64,000 nucleotides of DNA. Origin: Chromohalobacter sp. 296-RDG (lineage in GTDB: Bacteria > Pseudomonadota > Gammaproteobacteria > Pseudomonadales > Halomonadaceae). A program made the translations under genes and the position numbers. The stretch covers positions 32,603 through 96,602 of the forward strand of contig NZ_JARANY010000009.1 of assembly GCF_029889885.1 (NCBI RefSeq). Reading direction: 5' to 3'. This document shows positions 1 to 9,258 of this stretch, piece by piece. Within the stretch, counting starts at the first letter, position 1, and each line of letters starts with the position of its first letter. The notes under the pieces were generated by a model, which worked only from the letters and a program-made list of their open reading frames with translations, did not search any database and was not told the DNA's origin.

Positions 1-405
1 CCTCTTCCCGGTTACGCCACCACCGGCAGCGCCGGCCTGGACCTTCGTGCCCTGCTCGATGGCCCGCTGACGCTGGCGCCGGGCGACTGCGAGCTGGTGC
101 GCACCGGCCTCGCCGTGCACATCGGCGACCCGGGCCTTGCCGGCATGATTCTGCCGCGCTCCGGCCTGGGGCATAAGCATGGCATCGTGCTGGGCAACCT
201 CGTCGGCCTGATCGACTCCGACTATCAAGGCGAACTGATGATCTCGGTCTGGAACCGCGGCAACCAGACGTTCGTTCTAGAACCGGGCGAGCGCTTGGCA
301 CAATATGTGCTTGTGCACGTGGTACAGGCCAAGCTCGATATCGTCGAGGACTTCGCCGCCAGCGAGCGCGCCGGAGGTGGCTTCGGTCACTCCGGCCGTC
401 ATTGA
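1..405 (+). CDS. dut: dUTPase, C-terminal part (5' end outside window)
   Basis: Deoxyuridine 5'-triphosphate nucleotidohydrolase hydrolyses dUTP to dUMP and pyrophosphate, keeping uracil out of DNA and feeding dTMP synthesis. It is a homotrimer. The reading frame is open from base 1 and 134 codons remain, so roughly 17 N-terminal residues lie outside the window. The conserved trimeric-dUTPase motifs appear in order: AGLDLRA (motif 1), [10 protein letters not shown] (motif 2, catalytic-loop region), [11 protein letters not shown] (motif 3), the YVLVHVV strand (motif 4) and the C-terminal glycine-rich GGGFGHSG (motif 5) that closes over the substrate. It is followed 72 bp later by algC on the same strand, a dut-algC-argB order also known in Pseudomonas. 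Confidence 0.96.
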   Translation, partial: PLPGYATTGSAGLDLRALLDGPLTLAPGDCELVRTGLAVHIGDPGLAGMILPRSGLGHKHGIVLGNLVGLIDSDYQGELMISVWNRGNQTFVLEPGERLAQYVLVHVVQAKLDIVEDFAASERAGGGFGHSGRH

Positions 406-477
406 GTTCGGGCGGGCGACGCTGACGGTCGCCCCGATGTTCACGGCCACACGGCCATCGACTTGAAGGGATTCACC

Positions 478-1890
478 ATGAGCCAACAAGCTCCCAATAC
501 GTCCATCAGCGCGTCCATCTTCCGCGCCTATGACATTCGCGGCATCGTCGACGACAGCCTGACCGAGGAAGGCGTCGAACTGATCGGTCGCGCCATCGGT
601 GCCGAAGCCGCCAGCCGCGACGAAACCACCGTGGTCGTCGCCCGCGATGGCCGTCACTCGGGCAAGCGCCTGCAGGCGGCTCTGATTCGTGGCCTGCGCA
701 GCGCAGGACGCGACGTGATCGATATCGGCATGGTGCCCACGCCGGTGCTCTACTTCGCCACCCACACGCTGGAAGGCACGAGTTCCGGCGTCATGGTCAC
801 GGGCAGCCACAACCCGCCCGACTACAACGGCTTCAAGATCATACTGGGGGGCGAAACGCTCTCCGGCGACGCCATCACCGCGCTTTATCAGCGCATCCAG
901 GACGATGCGCTTGGCGAGGGTGAAGGCAGCCTGCGTGAAATGGATGTGCGCGATGCCTACCTGGATCGCATCTTCGGCGATGTCAGCCTGAGTGGGAAGA
1001 TCAAGGCCGTCGTCGATTGCGGTAATGGCGTGGCCGGCGAACTTGGCCCGCAACTGATCGAACGCCTGGGGGCGGAAATGATACCGCTTTTCGCCGATAT
1101 CGACGGCGATTTCCCCAATCACCACCCCGATCCCGGCAAGCTGGAAAACCTCGAGGACGTCATCCGCACCGTCAAGGAAACCGGCGCGGATATCGGCCTG
1201 GCCTTCGATGGTGATGGCGACCGTCTCGGCGTAGTCACGCCCAAGGGCGAGGTGATCTATCCTGACCGTCTGATGATGGCCTTCGCCGAGGACCTACTCG
1301 AGCGTAACCCCGGCGCACGCATCATTTTCGACGTCAAATGCACCGGCAACCTGGCCCAGGTGGTGGAAAACGCCGGCGGCACACCGGAAATGTGGCGCAC
1401 CGGGCACTCGCTGATCAAGGCGCGCATGAAGGAAACCGGCGCGGCGCTGGCCGGCGAGATGAGTGGCCATATCTTCTTCAAGGAACGCTGGTACGGCTTC
1501 GACGACGGCCTCTATGGCGCCGCCCGGTTGCTGGAAATCCTCTCGCGGCAACGTTCTACGCAAGGGCTGGACGCCGACGCCTTCTTTGGGCGCTTCCCGC
1601 AGGACCTCAGCACGCCGGAGCTCAACGCCAAGGTCAGCGACGAGAACAAGTTCGCCATCGTCGACAAGCTGGCTCGGGAAGGCGACTTCGGCGAGGATGG
1701 GGTGAAAACTACCCTCGACGGCATCCGGGTCGACTATGCCGACGGCTGGGGCTTGTGCCGCGCGTCCAACACCACGCCGATGTTGGTACTGCGCTTCGAG
1801 GGCAAGAGCGAGGAAGCTCTGGCACGCATTCAGGGCCAATTCCGTGACGCCCTCAAGCAGGTCGCCCCCGAGGCCGATCTCCCCTTCTGA
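478..1890 (+). CDS. algC: phosphomannomutase/phosphoglucomutase
   Basis: A 470-residue alpha-D-phosphohexomutase of the AlgC type, interconverting mannose-6-P/mannose-1-P and glucose-6-P/glucose-1-P for exopolysaccharide and lipopolysaccharide precursors. The phosphoserine loop TGSHNPPDYNG has its catalytic serine at about residue 110. The Mg-binding loop FDGDGDR is at 243-249, and the sugar-binding GEMSGH lies further on. An in-frame TTG exists at 463, but the ATG at 478 is preceded by AAGGG at a 7-nt spacing and gives the usual family N-terminus (...SIFRAYDIRG). The substrate range (mannose versus glucose) cannot be read from sequence alone. Confidence 0.93.
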   Translation: MSQQAPNTSISASIFRAYDIRGIVDDSLTEEGVELIGRAIGAEAASRDETTVVVARDGRHSGKRLQAALIRGLRSAGRDVIDIGMVPTPVLYFATHTLEGTSSGVMVTGSHNPPDYNGFKIILGGETLSGDAITALYQRIQDDALGEGEGSLREMDVRDAYLDRIFGDVSLSGKIKAVVDCGNGVAGELGPQLIERLGAEMIPLFADIDGDFPNHHPDPGKLENLEDVIRTVKETGADIGLAFDGDGDRLGVVTPKGEVIYPDRLMMAFAEDLLERNPGARIIFDVKCTGNLAQVVENAGGTPEMWRTGHSLIKARMKETGAALAGEMSGHIFFKERWYGFDDGLYGAARLLEILSRQRSTQGLDADAFFGRFPQDLSTPELNAKVSDENKFAIVDKLAREGDFGEDGVKTTLDGIRVDYADGWGLCRASNTTPMLVLRFEGKSEEALARIQGQFRDALKQVAPEADLPF

Positions 1891-1895
1891 CGTTC

Positions 1896-2856
<961 letters not shown>

Positions 2857-2961
2857 CAATTCCCCTCGCACCCGGGACGGTGCGCCGCAATGCGCGACGA
2901 TTTGTCGGCATCTCGGCAGCCCATTAGGATGGGCTAACACGATTCCAATAGAAGAAAATCG

Positions 2962-3579
2962 ATGACGCAGGAAACACCCAAGCAAACTCGCCGGGAGCAG
3001 ATCCTCCAGGCGCTGGCGCTGATGTTGCAAGAGGACAGCGGCAAGCGGATCACGACCGCAGCGCTGGCCCGCCAGGTCGGCGTCAGCGAAGCCGCCCTCT
3101 ACCGGCATTTCCCCAGCAAGGCGCGGATGTTCGAAGGGCTGATCGAATTCATAGAGGAGACGCTGTTCGAGCGCATCCGTCGCATTCTCGATGAAGAGCC
3201 GCAGGCACAGGCGCGCTGTCATCATATTCTGACACTGCTGTTGGGCTTTGCAGAAAAGAACCCCGGTCTGTGCCGGCTACTCGGTGGCGATGCCTTGACC
3301 GGAGAAACCGCACGCTTGCGCGTGCGCATGACGCAGCTCTTCGACCGACTGGAGACCCAGCTCAAGCAGATACTGCGCGAAGCCGAGATTCACGAAGGAT
3401 TGCGCACCACGCTAAAAGTCTCGGCCGCCGCCAACCTGCTGCTGGCCACCGCCGATGGGCGCATTACGCAATATGTGCGCAGCGACTTCCGGCGTCTTCC
3501 CACCGAGCACTGGGAAGATCAGTGGCAGATGCTCTCCGCTCGTCTGCTGGTCGCCACGCCACACCCTGCCCACGTATAG
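2962..3579 (+). CDS. slmA: nucleoid occlusion factor SlmA (TetR fold)
   Basis: A 205-residue TetR-family DNA-binding protein. The N-terminal helix-turn-helix (ITTAALARQVGVSEAALYRHFPSKARMFEGLIEFIEETL) and the following LLLGFAEKNPGLCRLL region match SlmA closely. SlmA binds chromosomal sites and antagonises FtsZ polymerisation over the nucleoid, so it regulates division site choice rather than transcription. In E. coli slmA follows dut directly; here algC and argB are inserted between them. A 7-bp hairpin (AGCCCAT/ATGGGCT, 2918-2935) lies upstream. Its function complements the MinCDE genes at 48-50 kb. Confidence 0.92.
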   Translation: MTQETPKQTRREQILQALALMLQEDSGKRITTAALARQVGVSEAALYRHFPSKARMFEGLIEFIEETLFERIRRILDEEPQAQARCHHILTLLLGFAEKNPGLCRLLGGDALTGETARLRVRMTQLFDRLETQLKQILREAEIHEGLRTTLKVSAAANLLLATADGRITQYVRSDFRRLPTEHWEDQWQMLSARLLVATPHPAHV

Positions 3580-3593
3580 ACGCTGCATACGAC

Positions 3594-3622
3594 AATGCCC
3601 GGCGCATGGCCGGGCATTTGTT
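3594..3622 (+). terminator. rho-independent terminator after slmA
   Basis: A 10-bp perfect stem, AATGCCCGGC and GCCGGGCATT, around a GCATG loop, followed by TTGTTC on the plus strand. It sits between the convergent slmA and rpoH genes. Confidence 0.8.
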
Positions 3623-3680
3623 CATTGTTGCTTACGCGTACGGATTTTTTCGCTCTATCTTTTCGCGGCAGCGCTCGAAC

Positions 3681-4547
3681 TCAGGCGGCGAAGGCGTCAC
3701 CGAGCTGCTGCTTGATCTTCTTCATGGCGTTCTTCTCAAGCTGACGAATACGCTCGGCGGAAACGCCGTACACATCGGCCAGCTCATGCAGCGTGGACTT
3801 GGATTCGGAAAGCCAGCGACGCTTCAGAATATCCTGCGAACGCTCATCGAGTTCACCCAGCGCCGACTGCAAGCGATGCGAGGAGTCTTCTTCCCAGTCC
3901 GCGGCTTCGAGCTGCGCGGCAGGATCGTAACGCTCGTCGTCGAGATAATGGACCGGCGCTTGATAGCCCTGATCTTCATCCTCGGAGGGCGAGGCATCGT
4001 AGCCGGCATCGAACGACGAGAGACGGCCTTCCATCTCGCGCACGACCTGCGGCTTGACGTCGAGATCCTTGGCAATGGCATCGACCTCATCGTTGTTGAG
4101 CCACGCCAAACGCTTCTTGGCACCACGTAGATTGAAGAACAATTTACGTTGGGCCTTGGTGGTCGCGATCTTCACGATGCGCCAGTTGCGCAGCACGTAT
4201 TCGTGAATCTCGGCCTTGATCCAGTGCACGGCGAACGATACCAAACGCACTCCCTGATTCGGGTCGAAACGCTTGACGGCCTTCATCAAGCCGACGTTGC
4301 CTTCCTGAATCAAGTCGGCCTGAGGCAGGCCGTAGCCGGAGTAGCTGCGTGCGATGTGTACCACGAAACGCAGGTGCGACATGACCAAGCGCCGCGCCGC
4401 TTCGAGATCCCCCTGTTCGTACAGGCGGAAGCCCAGTTCTCGCTCCTCGTCGGAGGACAGCACAGCAATGCGGTTGACGGCCTGAATGTAACCATTCAGG
4501 TCATGACCGGGAGAAAGATGACCCACGGGCTGAAGACTGTTGCTCAT
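3681..4547 (-). CDS. rpoH: RNA polymerase sigma-32 factor (heat shock)
   Basis: A 288-residue group-3 sigma factor that directs RNA polymerase to heat-shock promoters. Region 2 ([60 protein letters not shown]) and region 4 ([27 protein letters not shown]) are intact. The RpoH box characteristic of sigma-32, around QRKLFFNLR, lies between regions 2 and 3 and is involved in chaperone/FtsH-controlled turnover. The gene follows ftsX after 153 bp, the common gammaproteobacterial order ftsY-ftsE-ftsX-rpoH, and has its own predicted promoter, so it is probably transcribed mostly on its own. Confidence 0.97.
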   Translation of the reverse strand: MSNSLQPVGHLSPGHDLNGYIQAVNRIAVLSSDEERELGFRLYEQGDLEAARRLVMSHLRFVVHIARSYSGYGLPQADLIQEGNVGLMKAVKRFDPNQGVRLVSFAVHWIKAEIHEYVLRNWRIVKIATTKAQRKLFFNLRGAKKRLAWLNNDEVDAIAKDLDVKPQVVREMEGRLSSFDAGYDASPSEDEDQGYQAPVHYLDDERYDPAAQLEAADWEEDSSHRLQSALGELDERSQDILKRRWLSESKSTLHELADVYGVSAERIRQLEKNAMKKIKQQLGDAFAA

Positions 4548-4646
4548 GCAGATGTCTCCATCGGTTGTTCACCCTGCGTGCGTGGCGTATCCAACATCCA
4601 CGGCTGCACGGCGAAGGAATCATGTGCCTGATAGCACGCATGACCC

Positions 4647-4676
4647 ATTAGAAGGCTAACTTGAACGAAAGTTCAA
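4647..4676 (-). promoter_or_regulatory. candidate sigma-70 promoter for rpoH
   Basis: On the minus strand TTGAAC (-35) and TCTAAT (-10) are separated by 18 bp, about 100 bp upstream of the rpoH start. The -35 hexamer is one arm of a perfect 6-bp inverted repeat (TTGAAC-TTTC-GTTCAA on the coding strand) occupying 4661-4676. Confidence 0.5.
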
Positions 4677-4700
4677 TACATGCCATCAGGCTTGTCAAGC

Positions 4701-5693
4701 CTAGCGGGGTTTGATGTCGGCAAGATGACGGCCGACGGCTAACCAAGCACCCAGCCAGCCCAATATTGTACTACACACACATAGCAAAACCGATCCCCCG
4801 AAGCCGAGTCGCGGCAGCGTGAAGTGGGCCCCGTAACTCTCGGCCAAGGCAGTGACCGGGGCCGATAACCAATGGCCACCCAGGACCAGCAATACGATCG
4901 CCAGAACGCCGCCGCCCAGGCCGTACCAGGCACCGCTATAAAGGAATGGGCGGCGCACAAACGCATGGGTGGCCCCGATCAACGTCACCACTTCGATCTC
5001 CTGACGCCGGCTCTCCACTGCCAAGCGGATGGTATTGCCAACCACCAGCAGCACACCCAACCCGAACAGCCCCGCCAGCGCCAGCGTCAAACGCTGCCCC
5101 AACTCAGCCAAACGCCGCAGGCGCTCCAGCCAAGCGAGGTCGACACGCGCCTCATCGACGCCATCAACCGCCTCGAGATTGCTCGCCAGCACACGCACCG
5201 AATCGGGGTCAGTGTCGGCCGGGGTGACCACCACCGCTGCGGGCAGCGGGTTATCTTCCAGCGAGGCCAGTGCATCCTCGAGCCCCACGCCTTGCTGGAA
5301 TTCGGCCAGACCTTCGGCGGCAGTCACCAGTCGTGCCCCCGCCACAGGTGCCCGATCACGCAGTCGCGCAGCGACATCCATCGCCGCACGCTCATCGAGG
5401 CGTGTATCGAGATAGACGGTCACGGTAGCGCTTTCGTCGAGCTCGGCATCCAGCAGTCGGGCGCTATCCAGGGCCAGCCATAACCCGCTGGGCAGTACCA
5501 GGGCGATGGCGATCGCCAACATGGTCAACAGGCTGCTCAGCGGGCGCTTGGCGAGCCGCTGAGCGCTATCGAGCCACATCGCGCGATGATGACGCAGCCA
5601 CGCCCGCGTGCGACTTTCCAGCCCTACCTGCGAGGCTCTAGCGCCACGCCGCGTGGAGCGCTGACTTTCCGGGGACGTCGTGCGCCGTGTCAT
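4701..5693 (-). CDS. ftsX: cell division ABC transporter permease FtsX
   Basis: A 330-residue membrane subunit of FtsEX, which couples ATP hydrolysis at the septum to activation of cell-wall amidases. A basic N-terminal cytoplasmic tail of about 50 residues precedes TM1 (LLTMLAIAIALVLPSGLWLAL). It is followed by the periplasmic domain that recruits EnvC-type activators (about residues 80-195), then three more hydrophobic segments, giving the four-TM FtsX topology. The start codon overlaps the ftsE stop in an ATGA arrangement, which implies translational coupling with its ATPase partner. Confidence 0.94.
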   Translation of the reverse strand: MTRRTTSPESQRSTRRGARASQVGLESRTRAWLRHHRAMWLDSAQRLAKRPLSSLLTMLAIAIALVLPSGLWLALDSARLLDAELDESATVTVYLDTRLDERAAMDVAARLRDRAPVAGARLVTAAEGLAEFQQGVGLEDALASLEDNPLPAAVVVTPADTDPDSVRVLASNLEAVDGVDEARVDLAWLERLRRLAELGQRLTLALAGLFGLGVLLVVGNTIRLAVESRRQEIEVVTLIGATHAFVRRPFLYSGAWYGLGGGVLAIVLLVLGGHWLSAPVTALAESYGAHFTLPRLGFGGSVLLCVCSTILGWLGAWLAVGRHLADIKPR

Positions 5694-6358
5694 GCCGCCT
5701 CCTCATCGCCGACCAGTCGGCCTTCGCGCAGGCGCAAGACCCGGTGCCGCAGACGCGTGATCAGGGCCAGGTCGTGACTGGCGACCATCACCGTGGTACC
5801 GATACGATTGAAGTCCTCGAACAAGCGCATGATATCGGCCGAGAGCTGTGGATCGAGGTTGCCAGTGGGCTCGTCGGCGAGCAGCAACGACGGCTTGTTG
5901 ACCACCGCCCGCGCAATGCCGATACGTTGGCGCTCACCGCTCGAAAGTTCGATGGGCAGCGCCGTTTCCCGATACAGCAAACCGACCTTGTCCAATGCAG
6001 CCCGCACACGACGCGCCGATTCGCGGGGCTCCACGCCCTGAATTTCCAACGGCAGCACTACGTTGGCGAAAACGCTGCGATCGAACAGCAGCTGGTGGTC
6101 CTGGAAGACCACGCCGATCTGGCGGCGGTAATAAGGAATCTGGCTGAGATGAAAGCGATCGAGGTCGTGGCCGGCCACCAATACGCGACCGCGCGAAGGC
6201 TTGTCCAGGCGCATGATCAAGCGCAGCAACGAGCTCTTGCCGGCTCCCGAGTGCCCGGTGAGGAACAACATTTCCCCCCGCTCTACCCGAAAGTTGATAT
6301 CGGCGAGGGCCTCGGAGCGCCCGCCGTAACGTTTGCCGACATGCTCGAAGACGATCAT
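5690..6358 (-). CDS. ftsE: cell division ATP-binding protein FtsE
   Basis: A 222-residue ABC ATPase, partner of FtsX. It has Walker A (GHSGAGKSS), the Q-loop (VVFQDH), the signature LSSGERQRIGIARAV, Walker B (LLLADEPTGNLDP) and the H-loop (VMVASHD). The open frame runs further upstream, but those 55 codons lie inside ftsY in another frame. The ATG at 6358, which begins MIVFEHVGKRY as in other FtsE proteins, is the right start. It lies 4 bp after the ftsY stop. LSSGE in place of the usual LSGGE is a small departure in the signature. Confidence 0.95.
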   Translation of the reverse strand: MIVFEHVGKRYGGRSEALADINFRVERGEMLFLTGHSGAGKSSLLRLIMRLDKPSRGRVLVAGHDLDRFHLSQIPYYRRQIGVVFQDHQLLFDRSVFANVVLPLEIQGVEPRESARRVRAALDKVGLLYRETALPIELSSGERQRIGIARAVVNKPSLLLADEPTGNLDPQLSADIMRLFEDFNRIGTTVMVASHDLALITRLRHRVLRLREGRLVGDEEAA

Positions 6359-6362
6359 ACCG

Positions 6363-7658
6363 CTACGCGTCTCCGCCCGTGTCGCGCTCGAAAAGCGCGG
6401 AGACAAAATCCTCGGCGGCGAACGGTCGCAAATCATCGAGGGTCTCACCCACACCGATGAAACGAATCGGCGTACCCAGTTGCTTGGCCAGGGCGAAGAT
6501 GATGCCGCCCTTGGCGGTGCCATCGAGCTTGGTCAAGGTGATGCCCGTCACCGGTACCGCCTCGTTGAAGGTGGAAGCCTGTGAAAGCGCGTTCTGGCCC
6601 GTTCCAGCATCCAACACCAGCATCACCTCATGCGGGGCCTGCTCATCGAGTTTGGCCATGACGCGGCGCACCTTCTTGAGCTCTTCCATCAGATGGTTCT
6701 TGTTATGCAGGCGCCCGGCTGTATCGGCGATCAGCACGTCAATATCGCGTGCCTTGGCGGCAGAGAACGCATCATAGATGACCGACGCGCTATCGGAACC
6801 GGTGTGCTGCGCTACCACCGGCACCTGATTGCGATCGCCCCATACCTTGAGCTGCTCCACCGCTGCCGCACGGAAGGTGTCACCCGCCGCCAGCATCACA
6901 CTGCGCCCCTCGTTCTGGAAACGCTGTGTCAGCTTGCCGATGGTGGTGGTCTTGCCAACGCCATTGACGCCCACCATCAGGATCACGAACGGCCCCTCCC
7001 CCTTGGGCGGCAACGCCAACGGCTGGGCGACCGGGTCGAGCATATCCTGGAGTTCTTCCTGCAAGGCTGAGTAGAGCGCCTGCGGATCCTTGAGTTCCTT
7101 GCGCGAGACACGCTCGGTCAGGCGGTCGATGATCTCGGTGGTTGCCTCGATCCCCACATCCGCCATCAGCAGCTGGGTCTCGAGATCCTCCATCAACTCA
7201 TCGTCGATCTGTTTCTTGCCCAGAAACAGCCCCGCCAGACCCTCGGTGAAATTGGCGCGCGTCTTGCCGAGGCCCGACTTGATGCGTGCGAACCAACTCT
7301 TCTTGGGGCGCTCCCGGGGTTGCGTCACGCTGGCCGGCTCGTCGACCTTTGGCGCTGTCACAGCCTCGTCGGTACGCGCTTCATCTGCTTCGTCGGGATC
7401 GGGATCGGGATCGGGATCGGGATCGGGATCGGGATCGGGATCGGCAATCGTCGTCGGCTCGGCCGCAGCCTGAGAAGACGTTGGCGTCGCCTCTTCAGCA
7501 GCCGATGGGGAAGACGCCGGCGGTGCCTCATCGTCTGCCGAGTCCTCGTGACCGGCACTGCCCTCTTCAGTGTCGAGCGCCGCCGCATCCTCTTGCGACT
7601 CATCGACGTCTTGGGCGGGAGAATCTTGCTTCTTCTTGCGCTTTAAAAAACCGAACAT
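6363..7658 (-). CDS. ftsY: signal recognition particle receptor FtsY
   Basis: A 431-residue SRP receptor GTPase that docks ribosome-SRP complexes at the inner membrane. The first 125 or so residues form a highly acidic A domain with an (Asp-Pro)8 run. The NG domain follows: the N domain, then G1 (GVNGVGKTTT), DTAGR (G3) and TKLDGTAKGG (G4). It is first in the ftsY-ftsE-ftsX cluster and its SRP partner gene ffh lies at 36.3-37.7 kb. The A domain is poorly conserved in the family, so the DP run probably behaves as an extended linker. Confidence 0.96.
   Translation of the reverse strand: MFGFLKRKKKQDSPAQDVDESQEDAAALDTEEGSAGHEDSADDEAPPASSPSAAEEATPTSSQAAAEPTTIADPDPDPDPDPDPDPDPDEADEARTDEAVTAPKVDEPASVTQPRERPKKSWFARIKSGLGKTRANFTEGLAGLFLGKKQIDDELMEDLETQLLMADVGIEATTEIIDRLTERVSRKELKDPQALYSALQEELQDMLDPVAQPLALPPKGEGPFVILMVGVNGVGKTTTIGKLTQRFQNEGRSVMLAAGDTFRAAAVEQLKVWGDRNQVPVVAQHTGSDSASVIYDAFSAAKARDIDVLIADTAGRLHNKNHLMEELKKVRRVMAKLDEQAPHEVMLVLDAGTGQNALSQASTFNEAVPVTGITLTKLDGTAKGGIIFALAKQLGTPIRFIGVGETLDDLRPFAAEDFVSALFERDTGGDA
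7395..7442 (+). repeat. Hexanucleotide microsatellite inside ftsY (8 x GGGATC)
   Basis: Eight perfect tandem copies of GGGATC on the plus strand. Read on the coding strand they give alternating Asp-Pro codons in the acidic A domain of FtsY. The unit is a multiple of three, so copy-number change would lengthen or shorten the linker without a frameshift. Confidence 0.97.
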
Positions 7659-7794
7659 GGGCGTGATCTACGTCTACGCGGACGACGCGCGCCACGCTTC
7701 CCGCGACACGGCGGCAATGACGCTCGGCATCCTGAAGTGTCTGAATCGCCACATCCTATCACTGTGCAACGGGTGGCGGTACAATCCGCCGATC

Positions 7795-8421
7795 ATGAAT
7801 CGACGTCGCTCTTCCTCAGCCAAGCGTGCCGCCCGTGGCACGCACCGCGTCTCGCCGTCACGTGCGAGCGGGCGCTTGCGCCTCATCGGCGGCGACTACC
7901 GTCGCCGTCAGCTGCCCGTGCTCGAGCGGCCCGGCTTACGCCCCACGCCGGATCGCATCCGGGAGACACTGTTCAACTGGCTGGCCTTCGAGCTCGCCGG
8001 CGCACACGTTCTAGACTTGTACGCCGGCACCGGCGCACTAGGACTGGAGGCACTCTCGCGCGGCGCCGTTCAAGCCCTTTTCGTGGAGACCGACCGCGAT
8101 GTCGCAGCCAGCCTGAGCACCAATATCGCCACGCTGGACGCCAACGGCCATGTGCGTCGCCAAGCCGCCCTGGAATTTCTCGCAGGCCCCATCACACCCT
8201 TCGATATCGTGTTCCTTGATCCCCCCTTTCGCCAGGGCCACGCCGTCGACGCCTGCCAAGCGCTGGAGGCACACGGTTGGCTGAGTGAGGAGGCGTTGAT
8301 CTATCTGGAAATAGAGCACGAGTGCGAGCCTCGGGTACCCGCTAACTGGCAACTACATCGCGAGGTACGCGCGGGCGATGGCATCGGGCGTCTTTATCGC
8401 CGTCACGGACACGATATCTGA
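7795..8421 (+). CDS. rsmD: 16S rRNA (guanine966-N2)-methyltransferase
   Basis: A 208-residue SAM-dependent methyltransferase modifying G966 of 16S rRNA. It shows a basic N-terminus, the RPTPDRIRETLFNWL helix, the SAM-binding loop DLYAGTGALGLEALSRGA and the N6/N2-methylase catalytic motif DPPF. The open frame starts much earlier, but the upstream codons overlap divergent ftsY and are not family-like. The ATG at 7795 (MNRRRSSSAKRAARG) gives the normal length. It is divergent from ftsY, the usual neighbour. A TACAAT hexamer at 7780-7785 could serve as -10, which would make the leader very short. Confidence 0.92.
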   Translation: MNRRRSSSAKRAARGTHRVSPSRASGRLRLIGGDYRRRQLPVLERPGLRPTPDRIRETLFNWLAFELAGAHVLDLYAGTGALGLEALSRGAVQALFVETDRDVAASLSTNIATLDANGHVRRQAALEFLAGPITPFDIVFLDPPFRQGHAVDACQALEAHGWLSEEALIYLEIEHECEPRVPANWQLHREVRAGDGIGRLYRRHGHDI

Positions 8422-8449
8422 CGCCCTGTCGGGGCTCGGAGACGCTTGT

Positions 8450-8468
8450 CGCGCGCGCCGCGCGCGCG
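8450..8468. other. Alternating CG tract (Z-DNA-prone, hairpin-forming)
   Basis: Nineteen bases of almost pure CG alternation, with one CC step near the middle, between rsmD and zapB. Such tracts can adopt left-handed DNA or a hairpin, and this one may contribute to rsmD termination although no T-run follows. Confidence 0.5.
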
Positions 8469-8544
8469 TACGCTAACCACCAACGGCTCGGCAAGATTCG
8501 CCCGTGCCACTCGCATCGCCCCATCCAACGTGTAGGAGAAGTCC

Positions 8545-8754
8545 ATGAGCCTCGAACTCTTCAACCAGCTCGAGCAGAAGGTGCAGAATGCTGTCGAGAC
8601 CATCGAGATGCTGAAAATGGAAGCAGAAGAGCTGCGCGAGGAGAACACGCGCCTCAAGCAGGAGCGTGACGAATGGGAACGCCGCCTTAACGGGCTGCTA
8701 GGCAAGTTCCAGGATCTCGAAGACGACGCCGGCGATAACGCGCAAAACCAGTAA
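8545..8754 (+). CDS. zapB: cell division factor ZapB-like coiled-coil protein
   Basis: A 69-residue, almost entirely coiled-coil protein (LFNQLEQKVQNAVETIEMLKM onward) with the heptad pattern of ZapB/DUF904. The N-terminus MSLELFNQLEQKVQ closely resembles E. coli ZapB (MSLEVFEKLEAKVQ). ZapB links the Z-ring to the nucleoid through ZapA and MatP. The ATG follows GGAGAAGTCC. It is a single gene downstream of rsmD, with rimI converging on it. The assignment rests on short-sequence similarity, so a paralogous DUF904 protein is possible. Confidence 0.82.
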   Translation: MSLELFNQLEQKVQNAVETIEMLKMEAEELREENTRLKQERDEWERRLNGLLGKFQDLEDDAGDNAQNQ

Positions 8755-8787
8755 CTCAGACTCGATACTCCAGACCGGGAAGCGCGG

Positions 8788-9258
8788 TCAGTCGGCCGCT
8801 CGCACCTCAAGCGGCCTCGACATCAGAACCGCCGCTTCACGCTCCCCCCCTCTGGTACCGAGGGGGGGATAGTAACCGCGCCGACGCCCATCCTCGCCAA
8901 AACCGTATTGACGGTACAGCGCCAGGGCCGGCGCGTTGTTTTCGCGCACTTCCAGCAGTAAGCGCTCGGCACCGCCTTGTCGGGCGCGCGTCACGAGGTG
9001 CGCGAGCAGCATGCCAGCTACGCCCTGGCGGCGCGCGTGTGGCGCCACGGTGATCGCTTGCAGCTCGGCCTCGAAGGGCAACCAGGCAAGCACCGCATGC
9101 CCCAGCAGGGTCGCGCCCTGCCATGCGCCCCAGACGTCCAGCGTGTCATCGTCGAGTGCCCGCTCGAGGATCGCCCGCTTCCAGGGATGTGCCTGCCCCG
9201 CTTCCTCGAGCGCCTCGACGGCATTCAGATGTGCCGCAGCGAGACGCTCAAGGCGCAT
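8788..9258 (-). CDS. rimI: ribosomal-protein S18 alanine N-acetyltransferase
   Basis: A 156-residue GNAT-fold acetyltransferase. The acetyl-CoA pyrophosphate loop is ARRQGVAGMLL, followed by LEVRENNAPALALYRQYGF, the RimI hallmark (ENxxAxxLYxxxGF). The longer open frame adds 12 unrelated residues; the ATG at 9258 starts MRLERLAAAH. It overlaps the end of the upstream holD-like gene by 11 bp. holD-rimI is also an E. coli arrangement, which supports both calls. Confidence 0.9.
   Translation of the reverse strand: MRLERLAAAHLNAVEALEEAGQAHPWKRAILERALDDDTLDVWGAWQGATLLGHAVLAWLPFEAELQAITVAPHARRQGVAGMLLAHLVTRARQGGAERLLLEVRENNAPALALYRQYGFGEDGRRRGYYPPLGTRGGEREAAVLMSRPLEVRAAD

Noticed and set aside
277..1125. 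282-residue open frame antisense to algC, and many similar long antisense frames (for example 25594-26391, 29688-30863, 30898-32187, 44758-45585)
   Set aside because: High GC content produces long open frames opposite real genes. They lack ribosome sites and family motifs, and they lie exactly opposite conserved genes.
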